DNA from: Verrucomicrobiota bacterium
GTDB taxonomy: Bacteria > Verrucomicrobiota > Verrucomicrobiia > Limisphaerales > UBA1100
Assembly (NCBI GenBank): GCA_028872645.1
Contig: JAPKDK010000041.1
Span: forward strand, 1-14,753
DNA length: 14,753 nucleotides
Reading direction: 5' to 3'
The notes below the pieces were generated by a model. That model made no database searches and was not told the origin of the DNA. It saw only the letters and a program-made list of their open reading frames with translations. The position numbers were made by a program, and so were the translations under genes. Each line of letters starts with the position of its first letter. Position 1 is the stretch's first letter. Shown piece after piece: positions 7,297 through 14,524 of this stretch.

Positions 7297-7960
7297 AATA
7301 AAACAATTAGCCGGATGCAGCCTTGCGTTGGTAATGCTCGCAGTAGCGGCTGAAGCACCGGTGAAACCGAAGGTAGACCAAGCGAGCAAAGTGAAAGTTG
7401 TGCAGGAGGGGATGAAAAGCACTTCCGATTCTTTTAATTACAATCTCAAGAAACGATTGGCAATTTACGAGGGCAGCGTCCGGGTAATTGATAGCACCCT
7501 GGATTTAAGTTGCGGCAAGTTGACGGTGGTTTTTATGGACAAAGCGGATAAGCCTGCGCCCAAGGCGGCGAAAAAACCACCGCTGAAAGAGGGCGCGAAA
7601 GTGCTGCCCGGCCCAATGGTGGGAATGGGGGGGAACGTGAAGATGCTGATTGCTGAGGGCAATGTGGTGATCATCAATCTGGAGAATAAAAGCCGCGCCA
7701 TCGGTGACAAAGCGATTTACACCCAGCTTACTGAGCAAGTGGTGTTGACCTCAAAACCAGGCAATCCGCTTCCGAAAATCATCGACGAAAAAGGGGGGGA
7801 ACTTTCCGCGCCGGTGATAATTTACGATCGGTTGACAGGGAATCTGGGGGCGAAACAAAAAGAGGAAGCAAGCCCAGACGGCACCGCTCCCGTTCAGCCC
7901 GCTCCCAATGAAGTTGCTCCGGAGTCGCCGGTGCGTCGATTGAGTCCGCCCAAAAAATGA
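7289..7960 (+). CDS. lptA: LPS transport periplasmic protein LptA-like (OstA domain)
   Basis: LptA forms the periplasmic bridge for lipopolysaccharide between LptC and LptD. The 223-residue product has a signal peptide (about 1-21, LALVMLAVA, with probable cleavage near AEA) and an OstA-type beta-jellyroll: TSDSFNYNLKKRLAIYEGSVRVID (45-68 region), CGKLTVVF, then MLIAEGNVVIIN (119-130) and SRAIGDKAIYTQLTEQVVLTS (135-155 region), the repeated strand pattern of LptA. Two features are unusual: a Lys/Pro/Ala-rich insertion at about 85-112 between strands, and a Pro/Glu-rich tail after about residue 190 ending in RRLSPPKK. The coding region holds two runs of seven G (7627-7633 and 7793-7799). It overlaps lptC by 8 bp, and its stop overlaps the lptB start as ATGA. 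Confidence 0.85.
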   Translation: MNKIKQLAGCSLALVMLAVAAEAPVKPKVDQASKVKVVQEGMKSTSDSFNYNLKKRLAIYEGSVRVIDSTLDLSCGKLTVVFMDKADKPAPKAAKKPPLKEGAKVLPGPMVGMGGNVKMLIAEGNVVIINLENKSRAIGDKAIYTQLTEQVVLTSKPGNPLPKIIDEKGGELSAPVIIYDRLTGNLGAKQKEEASPDGTAPVQPAPNEVAPESPVRRLSPPKK

Positions 7961-8679
7961 GTTTGCTGGAGACGGAAAATCTGGCCAAGGAATACGGCCA
8001 GCGGCGGGTGGTGGATGGCGTTTCCATCAACGTGCAGGCGGGTGAAATCGTTGGATTGCTCGGCCCGAATGGTGCGGGGAAAACCACGACGTTTAATATG
8101 GTGGTGGGGCTCGTGCGACCCGATGAGGGCGGCGTGTTTTTTTTGGGGGATGAAATTTCCCATCTGCCGATGCACAAACGCGCGCGCGCGGGCATCGGCT
8201 ATCTTACGCAGGAACCTTCAGTTTTCCGCAAGCTCACGGTGGAGGAAAACATCCTCGCAATTCTCGAGACGTGCGAAGTGGGATTGGTGGAGCGCCGAGT
8301 GCGTTTGCAGAGCTTGCTCGATGAACTCGACCTCACGGCCCTCGCCCACAGCAAGGCGTATCAATTGAGCGGCGGCGAAAAGCGGCGGCTGGAAATTACG
8401 CGCGCACTAGTGACGAGCCCGCAGTTGCTGCTGCTCGATGAGCCTTTCGCGGGAATCGATCCCATTGCGGTTTATGAAGTGCAAAAAATCGTGCGCCGAC
8501 TGCGCGAACGCGACCTTGGGATTCTCATCACGGACCACAATGTGCGTGAGACCTTAAAGCTGGTGGACCGCGCGTATCTCATCCATCAAGGCCGAGTGTT
8601 GCTGGAGGGCGATGCGGAATTTCTTGTCAACGACTCTCAAGCGCGTGATATTTATCTCGGCCCTGAATTCAACATTTGA
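7957..8679 (+). CDS. lptB: LPS export ABC transporter ATP-binding protein LptB
   Basis: LptB is the cytoplasmic ATPase that drives extraction of lipopolysaccharide from the inner membrane by LptB2FG. The 240-residue protein is full length for the family. It has Walker A GPNGAGKT (36-43), Q-loop Q85 in GYLTQEPSVFRKLTVEEN, a motif diagnostic of LptB, signature LSGGE (137-141) followed by KRRLEITRAL, Walker B LLLLDEP (157-163), D-loop AGIDP and switch histidine H194 in ITDHN. The C-terminal ARDIYLGPEF (229-238) is the typical LptB ending. It overlaps lptA by 4 bp and is separated from hprK by a single base, tying the regulatory pair to the transport genes. Confidence 0.96.
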   Translation: MSLLETENLAKEYGQRRVVDGVSINVQAGEIVGLLGPNGAGKTTTFNMVVGLVRPDEGGVFFLGDEISHLPMHKRARAGIGYLTQEPSVFRKLTVEENILAILETCEVGLVERRVRLQSLLDELDLTALAHSKAYQLSGGEKRRLEITRALVTSPQLLLLDEPFAGIDPIAVYEVQKIVRRLRERDLGILITDHNVRETLKLVDRAYLIHQGRVLLEGDAEFLVNDSQARDIYLGPEFNI

Positions 8680-8680
8680 A

Positions 8681-9628
8681 ATGTCGCAGCCCAAAATAAC
8701 CGTCGAGCAGTTTTACGTGGACAACGCTTCCGCGCTGGGCTTGCGTTTGCTCGCTGGCGCCGACGGTCTCAAGCGTGCCATCAAAGAACCAACCGTCAAT
8801 CGCCCGGGCCTCGCGTTGGCCGGGTTTACAAAATATTTCGCCATCAACCGCCTGCAAGTGATGGGCTCGGCGGAGGTGACGTATCTCAAATCGCTCACCC
8901 CCGAAATGCGCGCGGAACGCTACGCGGAAATTTGCAGCCATCGCATTCCGTGCATCGTCTACTCGCGCAACCTCAAGCCGGATGCCGCGTTGCTGAAAAT
9001 CGCTGAGAAAGAAGGCATCCCTATTTTTCGTTGCCCGCTCATCACGATGAAATTTATCAACCGCGCCACGATTGCGTTGGAAGATCTCTTTGCGCCGCGC
9101 GGGCAAGAGCAAGGCAGTATGGTAGATATTCTCGGCGTGGGCGTCATCATCAAAGGCGACAGCGGCATTGGTAAAAGTGAATGTGTGCTGGCACTCATCG
9201 AGCGCGGCTACAGCCTCGTGGCCGATGATGTCACTAAACTAAAACTGCTCGATGGCCGCGAAGTCATTGGCACTAGCGCTAGCATCACTCGCAATCATAT
9301 GGAAGTGCGCGGCATCGGCATCATTGATGTTGGAATGATGTTTGGCGTGAAAAGCATCCGCCACGAAAAACAACTGGACCTCGTGGTTTCCCTGCAGGAT
9401 TGGGATGAAGTGGAGGAAATCGATCGCCTCGGGATGGAGGAAAAAACCACCGAAGTGCTCGGCGTGCGCATCCCGCACATCACCATTCCTGTGCGGCCCG
9501 GGCGCGATATTGCGAGGCTCGTGGAGGTGGCGGCGTTCCAGGGTAAGCTCAAGAGCACCGGCTATAATGCCGCCGATGAGCTGAATAAGCGCTTAATTGC
9601 TCAGATGAATTCGGATCAACCGGAATAA
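8681..9628 (+). CDS. hprK: HPr kinase/phosphorylase (HprK)
   Basis: HprK phosphorylates HPr on the regulatory serine using ATP (or pyrophosphate in some species) and can reverse the reaction. The ATG at 8681, one base after lptB, gives 315 residues, a normal length; the frame is open further upstream but only inside lptB. The N-terminal domain (about 8-135) has the family segment CIVYSRNL. The kinase domain has P-loop GDSGIGKS (159-166), the Asp pair D182-D183 in LVADD, the HprK signature MEVRGIGIIDV (207-217), and the VRPGRDIARLVEVAA segment (271-285). The histidine that normally precedes the P-loop (His140 in the Lactobacillus casei enzyme, in HGxLVD) is glutamine here (Q144, in EQGSMVDILG), which may change the kinase/phosphorylase balance. 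The substrate HPr is encoded immediately downstream. Confidence 0.95.
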   Translation: MSQPKITVEQFYVDNASALGLRLLAGADGLKRAIKEPTVNRPGLALAGFTKYFAINRLQVMGSAEVTYLKSLTPEMRAERYAEICSHRIPCIVYSRNLKPDAALLKIAEKEGIPIFRCPLITMKFINRATIALEDLFAPRGQEQGSMVDILGVGVIIKGDSGIGKSECVLALIERGYSLVADDVTKLKLLDGREVIGTSASITRNHMEVRGIGIIDVGMMFGVKSIRHEKQLDLVVSLQDWDEVEEIDRLGMEEKTTEVLGVRIPHITIPVRPGRDIARLVEVAAFQGKLKSTGYNAADELNKRLIAQMNSDQPE

Positions 9629-9679
9629 TTTCTCGCCAAAACACCGCTCATCCCCGAAAATCGCCGTCGCCTATCACCT

Positions 9680-9970
9680 ATGGAAAAAAATGGCCATAAC
9701 GAAGCTGTCATCCGGGAATTGATTATTTCTAATCAATCCGGACTGCACGCGCGTCCCGCAGCCGCTTTCGTGAAAATGGCCAATAAATTTCAGGCAGACA
9801 TCACCGTCACCAAAGACGGCGACAGCGTGAACGGCAAAAGCATTATGGGCCTGATGACGTTGGCCGCCGCCAAGGGTACGTGTTTGGTGGTCGAAACCAA
9901 CGGCGACGATGCGATAGACGCCGCCGATGCCATCCAATCCTTGATCGAAGGAAAATTCGGCGAAGCCTAA
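9680..9970 (+). CDS. ptsH: HPr family phosphocarrier protein
   Basis: HPr is a small cytoplasmic phosphocarrier. The 96-residue product keeps both regulatory sites: catalytic His in GLHARPAA (H23, equal to His15 of model HPr) and regulatory Ser in NGKSIMGLMTLAA (S54, equal to Ser46). An eight-residue N-terminal addition (to about NEAV) explains the offset. The intact Ser next to hprK argues that this HPr is the HprK substrate. No enzyme I or sugar-specific EII gene is nearby, so the role may be regulatory, as with the nitrogen-type PTS, rather than sugar transport; the name ptsO/npr would be an alternative. No clear Shine-Dalgarno sequence precedes the ATG; it follows a 51-bp gap after hprK, the widest in the operon. 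Confidence 0.93.
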   Translation: MEKNGHNEAVIRELIISNQSGLHARPAAAFVKMANKFQADITVTKDGDSVNGKSIMGLMTLAAAKGTCLVVETNGDDAIDAADAIQSLIEGKFGEA

Positions 9971-9974
9971 ACCG

Positions 9975-10253
9975 ATGCGCGAGGATCTCCAGCACGCCGT
10001 GAAGCTGGCCCGCATCGAGCTTAGCGCCGAGGAGGAAGAGCGGCTCGGATCACAGTTGGGTGACATTCTCAAGTACGTCGACAAGCTCAACGAATTGGAC
10101 GTCGAAGGCGTCGAGCCCACCGCCCACGCCGTGCCGCTCACCAATGTGCTACGCGAAGATGAGCCGCGCGAATCCCTTTCCCACGAAGCCGCGATGCGCA
10201 ACGCGCCGAAAACCAGTAACGGACTTTTCATCGTGCCCAAAATCGTCGAGTGA
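9975..10253 (+). CDS. gatC: Asp-tRNA(Asn)/Glu-tRNA(Gln) amidotransferase subunit C
   Basis: GatC is the small subunit that wraps around GatA and GatB and stabilises the amidotransferase. The 92-residue product has the family pattern VKLARIELSAEEEERL (9-24), YVDKLNELDVEGVEPTAH and VLREDEPRESL, ending in NGLFIVPKIVE. The N-terminus is a few residues shorter than usual; there is no earlier ATG, GTG or TTG in this frame after an in-frame stop at 9942-9944, so ATG 9975 is the only sensible start. It follows ptsH by 4 bp and is closely coupled to gatA. Confidence 0.93.
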   Translation: MREDLQHAVKLARIELSAEEEERLGSQLGDILKYVDKLNELDVEGVEPTAHAVPLTNVLREDEPRESLSHEAAMRNAPKTSNGLFIVPKIVE

Positions 10254-10255
10254 CT

Positions 10256-11710
10256 ATGCCGCACACGCTCACGATTTCGCAGCTGACCGACAAGCTAGCT
10301 CAAGGTGAATTGTCCTCGCGCGAGGCCACCCAATCCTGCCTCGACCGCATCGCCGCCGTGGACGGCCAACTCAACGCCTTCATCAGCCACGATCCCGAAG
10401 ACGCGCTCGCCCAAGCCGATGCCGCCGATGCCGCACTCGCTTCCGGAAAATCCAAGCCGCTACTCGGCGTGCCCATTGCGATGAAAGACGTCATCGCCGT
10501 GAACGGTCATCCTCTCAATTGCGCCAGTAAAATCCTCGGCGACTTCAATAGCCCTTACGACGCCACCGTCACCGAAAAACTGCGCGAAGCCGGTGCGGTC
10601 ATTTTTGGCCGCGTAAATATGGATGAGTTTGCGATGGGCAGCTCCACGGAAAATTCCGCCTTCGGACCTGCGCGCAATCCGTGGAATCCCGACTGCATCC
10701 CCGGCGGCTCCAGCGGCGGCAGCGCCGTGGCCGTCGCGGCCGATGAATGCATCGCCTCGCTCGCCAGCGACACCGGAGGCTCCATTCGCCAACCCGCCGC
10801 GCTCTGCGGATGCGTCGGCCTCAAGCCCACATACGGTCGCGTGAGCCGCTATGGACTCGTGGCATTTGCGTCGTCGCTGGATCAAGTTGGCCCACTCACC
10901 AAAGATGTTCGCGATGCTGCCACGATGCTCGGCGTGATTGCCGGCGAGGATAAACGCGACTCCACCAACGTCCCCGAGCCGGTGCCTGATTACATCGCCG
11001 CGCTCACCGGCGACGTCAAGGGCCTGAAAATCGGTTTACCTAAGGAATACCAAGTCGAGGGCCTTGACCCCGAAGTCAAAGCCGCCACCGAAGCCGCCGT
11101 CGCCAAATTGGAAAAACAAGGCGCGGAAGTAAAAGAAATTTCCCTTCCGCACACCCAGTACGCCATCGCCACTTATTACATCATCGCCACTGCAGAGGCC
11201 TCGACGAACCTCGCTCGATTCGAAGGCGTCCGCTACGGCGCGCGTGTGGATGGCGCGAGCCCCGAGGAAATGAATCGCGCCACCCGAGGTGCCGGTTTTG
11301 GCGAGGAGGTCAAACGCCGCATCATCCTCGGCACGTACGTTTTGAGCAGCGGTTATTACGACGCCTATTATTTGCGCGCCCAAAAAGTACGCACCCTTAT
11401 TCGCCAAGATTTTCTCAACGCCTTTAAAGAAGTCGACCTCATCGCCAGCCCCACCACCCCCACTCCCGCATTCAAAATCGGCGAAAAGGCAAACGACCCC
11501 TTGCAAATGTATCTCTCCGACATCTTCACCATCTCCTGCAACGTCGCCGGCCTCTGCGGCATTAGCATCCCCTGCGGTTTTTCCGTAAGCGGTTTGCCGT
11601 TGGGTTTGCAACTCCTCGGCAAACCTTTCGGCGAACCCGATTTACTCCGCGCCGCCCACGCCTACGAACAGGCAACCGAATGGCACACTAAGCGACCGAA
11701 AATTGGCTGA
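10256..11710 (+). CDS. gatA: Asp-tRNA(Asn)/Glu-tRNA(Gln) amidotransferase subunit A (amidase)
   Basis: GatA hydrolyses glutamine and supplies ammonia through a channel to GatB for conversion of Glu-tRNA(Gln) or Asp-tRNA(Asn). The 484-residue protein carries the amidase-signature triad: K77 in AMKDVI, S152 in GGSSGGS and nucleophile S176 in DTGGSIRQPA; spacing between the residues matches the Staphylococcus enzyme (K79, S154, S178). Other family motifs are GRVNMDEFAMGSSTENSA (118-135), GLKPTYGRVSRYG and SPTTPTPAF. The start is ATG 10256; a GTG at 10250 overlapping the gatC stop as GTGA is an alternative adding two residues. Codons mostly end in C, giving strong C-over-G bias on the plus strand, unlike gatB, which follows with a 1-base overlap (TGATG). 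Confidence 0.97.
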   Translation: MPHTLTISQLTDKLAQGELSSREATQSCLDRIAAVDGQLNAFISHDPEDALAQADAADAALASGKSKPLLGVPIAMKDVIAVNGHPLNCASKILGDFNSPYDATVTEKLREAGAVIFGRVNMDEFAMGSSTENSAFGPARNPWNPDCIPGGSSGGSAVAVAADECIASLASDTGGSIRQPAALCGCVGLKPTYGRVSRYGLVAFASSLDQVGPLTKDVRDAATMLGVIAGEDKRDSTNVPEPVPDYIAALTGDVKGLKIGLPKEYQVEGLDPEVKAATEAAVAKLEKQGAEVKEISLPHTQYAIATYYIIATAEASTNLARFEGVRYGARVDGASPEEMNRATRGAGFGEEVKRRIILGTYVLSSGYYDAYYLRAQKVRTLIRQDFLNAFKEVDLIASPTTPTPAFKIGEKANDPLQMYLSDIFTISCNVAGLCGISIPCGFSVSGLPLGLQLLGKPFGEPDLLRAAHAYEQATEWHTKRPKIG

Positions 11711-13134
11711 TGACATACGAGGCAGTCATAGGATTGGAAACGCACGTGCAGCTTCGCACGCGCACGAAGATGTGGTGCGGGTGTGCCAATGAATATGGCG
11801 CGGAGGCCAACACAAATGTGTGCCCGGTGTGCATCGGGTTGCCAGGGGTGCTGCCGGTGCCCAATGCGGAGGCGTTGCGGAAAACGGCGTTGGCAGGGAT
11901 GCTGCTGAATTGCGACGTGCCATCGTACGCGAAGTGGGATCGGAAAAATTATTTCTATCCGGACAACCCGAAAAACTACCAGCTCACGCAGTTGGATTTT
12001 CCTTCCACAATTGAGGGGTTTGTGGAGTTTGAATTTGGCGAAGGCATCGAGCGTGTGCGCATCAATCGCGCGCACTTGGAGGAGGACGTTGGCAAGAGTA
12101 CTCATTTTTCCGATTACAGCGGTGTGGATTTTAATCGCGCTGGCGTGCCGCTTTTGGAAATTGTCACCGAGCCCGACCTCACCGATGCTGATATGGCTTA
12201 TGATTATCTGAACGCGCTCAAGGCCATTCTCGAATACGGCGGCGTGAGCGATTGCAATATGGAAAAAGGACAGGTGCGTTGTGATGTAAACATCAGCGTG
12301 CGACCCATTGGCCAAACTGAGTTGGGTGAAAAAGTTGAGATCAAAAATATGAACTCGTTCAGTGGCGTGCGCCGCGCGGCGTCTTATGAGATTGAGCGTC
12401 AGATTGGCGTGCTGCGCGAGGGCGGCACGCTCGTGCAGGAAACTCGTCGTTGGGATGATGCCGTCGGCATCACCGAAAGTATGCGCACGAAGGAAGACGC
12501 ACACGACTACCGATATTTCCCCGACCCCGACTTGATGCCGCACACGCCTTCGGAGGAATGGATCGCGGAAGTGCGCGCCTCGGTGATGGAGCTGCCGCTC
12601 GCCCGCAAACAGCGTTTGATGGCGGATTACCAATTGCCGGCGAGCGACGCGGAAGTGTTCGTGGGCGACGCAGCGTTGGGCGATTATTTTGAGGTAGCGG
12701 CAAAGGGCGCAAAGAATCCAAAAGCGGTTGCCAACTGGGTGATGAATAATTTACAGGCCAAGCTTACGGAAACCGGCGGCTCGACAGCCGATCTGAAGTT
12801 TGAGTCCTCGGCCATTGGCGAATTAGTGAGGCTCGTTGAAGACAGCAAAATCAACAGTAGAATTGCGCAGGATGTGTTTTCGGAAATGTTCGAGAGCGGC
12901 AAAGCACCGGCAGTCATCGTCGAGGAAAAGGGCCTCTCGCAAGTGAGTGATTCGGCCGAGTTGGAGGCATTTTGTAACGAAGCCATTGAGGCTAATCCTG
13001 GCCCCGCCCAGGATTTTCGGAACGGAAAAGAGACCGCGCTGAATTTCCTGAAGGGGCAGGTGATGAAGGCCAGTTGCGGGAAGGCGAATCCGCAAATGGT
13101 TGGCGAATTGCTGAAGAAAATTTTGGGCTCGTGA
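11710..13134 (+). CDS. gatB: Asp-tRNA(Asn)/Glu-tRNA(Gln) amidotransferase subunit B
   Basis: GatB binds the misacylated tRNA, activates the side-chain carboxylate with ATP and transfers ammonia from GatA. The 474-residue protein starts with GLETHVQL (8-15, metal-binding Glu10 and His12) and has four zinc cysteines (C23, C25, C38, C41, in CGC and CPVC). Next come HLEEDVGKS (122-130) and DFNRAGVPLLEIVTEPD (140-156), then KNMNSF and HDYRYFPDPDL; the tail (about 410-474) is a YqeY-like tRNA-binding domain ending in GKETALNFLKGQVMKASCGKANP. With GatC and GatA the complex is complete, which suggests that the genome makes Gln-tRNA(Gln), Asn-tRNA(Asn) or both by the indirect route. Codon use shifts to G-ending codons relative to gatA. 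Confidence 0.97.
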   Translation: MTYEAVIGLETHVQLRTRTKMWCGCANEYGAEANTNVCPVCIGLPGVLPVPNAEALRKTALAGMLLNCDVPSYAKWDRKNYFYPDNPKNYQLTQLDFPSTIEGFVEFEFGEGIERVRINRAHLEEDVGKSTHFSDYSGVDFNRAGVPLLEIVTEPDLTDADMAYDYLNALKAILEYGGVSDCNMEKGQVRCDVNISVRPIGQTELGEKVEIKNMNSFSGVRRAASYEIERQIGVLREGGTLVQETRRWDDAVGITESMRTKEDAHDYRYFPDPDLMPHTPSEEWIAEVRASVMELPLARKQRLMADYQLPASDAEVFVGDAALGDYFEVAAKGAKNPKAVANWVMNNLQAKLTETGGSTADLKFESSAIGELVRLVEDSKINSRIAQDVFSEMFESGKAPAVIVEEKGLSQVSDSAELEAFCNEAIEANPGPAQDFRNGKETALNFLKGQVMKASCGKANPQMVGELLKKILGS

Positions 13135-13147
13135 TTTTCTTATTGGA

Positions 13148-14524
13148 ATGCTTTCGAATATTCAATCCGTTCACTTCATCGGCATCTGCGGAACCGCGAT
13201 GGCCTCGGTGGCTGCTGCCTTAAAAGAACGCGGCGTACGCGTCACCGGCTCGGATGCGAATGTGTATCCGCCGATGTCCACGTTTTTGGCCGAGCGCGGT
13301 ATTGAGGTGCAGGAGGATTATCGCGAAGAAAATCTTAGTGACGCGCCGGAATTGGTGGTGATCGGCAACGCCATCAGCCGTGGCAATCCCGAAGCCGAGG
13401 CGGTGCTGGAACTCAAGTTGCGTTATTGTTCGCTGCCGGAGTTGCTGAAAGAAACTTTCATTCGCGGCAAGTGCTCCATTGTGATTGCGGGCACGCACGG
13501 CAAAACCACCACCACCGCGCTACTCGCTTGGGTGTTCGAGCACAGCGGACTCAACCCGAGTTATCTCATCGGAGGCATTCCTAATAATTTTTCGCAAGGC
13601 GCGCGCTTCACGGACAGCGAGTGGTTCATCATCGAGGGCGACGAATATGACACGGCGTTCTTTGATAAGCGTAGCAAGTTTGTCCATTACCTTCCGGAAG
13701 TGGCGGTGCTCAATAATCTTGAATTTGACCACGCGGACATTTTTGAAAACCTCGCGCAAATCCAAACGAGTTTCCGGCGCTTCATAAATTTAATTCCGCG
13801 CAACGGACTGCTCATCGCCAATGGCGATGATGCGAACATCGCGCCCTTGTTGGAAATTGATCACTGCCCGATTCAGCGATTCGGATTGACCAACGTGGCT
13901 GGCTTGCAATTCTCAGAAGAGGGTTCGTCCTTCTCGATTGATGGAGCGGAGTTTTCGCTGCCGCTCTTTGGCGAATTGAATGTTCGCAACGCGCTGGCGG
14001 TGATTGCCGTGTCACGGCATTGCGGTTTGACTGATTCACAAATCCAATCTGCGTTTGCTTCCTTCAAGGGAATCAAACGCCGAATGGAAGTGCGCGGTGA
14101 AGCGCGCGGCGTGACGGTGATTGACGATTTCGCCCATCATCCCACCGCCATCCGAGAAACGCTTAAGGCCCTGAAAGGGCGTTTCCCAAATCGGCGCATT
14201 TGGGCCGTGTTCGAGCCGCGCAGCAACAGCACGCGCCGCAGTGTTTTCCAGGACGACTTGGCCGCAGCTTTCAGTGACGCGGATTATGTGGTCATCGCGC
14301 AAGTAGCGCGTTTGGAGCAAATCCCCGAAGCTGAGCGGCTGGACGTGGAGCGATTAATGGCCGATGTGCAAAGCCACGGCGCGAAGGCCGCGTACTTGCC
14401 GAACGTGGACGCCATCATAAATCACGTGACCGCCCACGCGTCGGAAAGCGATGTAGTGTGTGTGCTCAGCAACGGCAGCTTCGGCGGCATTCACGAGAAA
14501 CTGCTGGCGAACCTTAGGGCTTAG
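13148..14524 (+). CDS. mpl: UDP-N-acetylmuramate:L-Ala-gamma-D-Glu-meso-DAP ligase (Mpl)
   Basis: Mpl joins recycled murein tripeptide to UDP-MurNAc using ATP, feeding peptidoglycan fragments back into wall synthesis in the cytoplasm. The 458-residue protein follows the Mur ligase plan: GICGTAM near the N-terminus (12-18), P-loop GTHGKTT (115-121), central-domain NNLEFDHADIF (189-199) and C-terminal DDFAHHPTAI (326-335). Features separating Mpl from MurC are SDANVYPPMS (35-44), EGDEYDTAFFDKRSKFVHY (163-181) and EPRSNS (356-361, where MurC has EPH). The ending SNGSFGGIHEKLL also matches Mpl. Use of this enzyme implies meso-DAP peptidoglycan. It lies 13 bp after gatB with no clear ribosome binding site. 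Its 3' end overlaps the convergent TPR-like gene by 11 bp. Confidence 0.95.
   Translation: MLSNIQSVHFIGICGTAMASVAAALKERGVRVTGSDANVYPPMSTFLAERGIEVQEDYREENLSDAPELVVIGNAISRGNPEAEAVLELKLRYCSLPELLKETFIRGKCSIVIAGTHGKTTTTALLAWVFEHSGLNPSYLIGGIPNNFSQGARFTDSEWFIIEGDEYDTAFFDKRSKFVHYLPEVAVLNNLEFDHADIFENLAQIQTSFRRFINLIPRNGLLIANGDDANIAPLLEIDHCPIQRFGLTNVAGLQFSEEGSSFSIDGAEFSLPLFGELNVRNALAVIAVSRHCGLTDSQIQSAFASFKGIKRRMEVRGEARGVTVIDDFAHHPTAIRETLKALKGRFPNRRIWAVFEPRSNSTRRSVFQDDLAAAFSDADYVVIAQVARLEQIPEAERLDVERLMADVQSHGAKAAYLPNVDAIINHVTAHASESDVVCVLSNGSFGGIHEKLLANLRA

Larger units (their letters stand above)
5440..14524 (+). other. Predicted eleven-gene operon kdsA to mpl
   Basis: All eleven genes run on the plus strand. 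Spacings are: kdsA/kdsC overlap 4, kdsC/lptC overlap 11, lptC/lptA overlap 8, lptA/lptB overlap 4, lptB/hprK gap 1, hprK/ptsH gap 51, ptsH/gatC gap 4, gatC/gatA gap 2 (or overlap 4 with a GTG start), gatA/gatB overlap 1, gatB/mpl gap 13. The overlaps imply translational coupling, especially in kdsA-lptB and gatC-gatB. I see no terminator hairpin inside. A second promoter in the 51-bp hprK/ptsH gap is possible but none was recognised. Confidence 0.65.

Noticed and set aside
7307..7321. LAGC near the N-terminus of LptA as a lipobox
   Set aside because: The Cys is residue 10, before the hydrophobic core rather than after it, so it does not fit a lipoprotein signal; a standard signal peptide is more likely.
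7627..8149. Homopolymer runs (two G7 tracts in lptA, T8 followed by G5 in lptB) as phase-variation switches
   Set aside because: The tracts are short for contingency loci and similar A7 runs occur at the starts of kdsC and ptsH; essential transport genes are poor candidates for switching.
9629..9679. A terminator or small RNA in the hprK/ptsH gap
   Set aside because: No stem-loop with a following T run on either strand; the gap looks like an ordinary intercistronic spacer.
11662..12633. A 323-codon minus-strand frame opposite gatB and other long antisense frames (9674-10264, 11036-11611, 456-869)
   Set aside because: His, Arg, Ala and Val-rich translations without motifs, lying fully opposite well-conserved genes; typical shadow frames.
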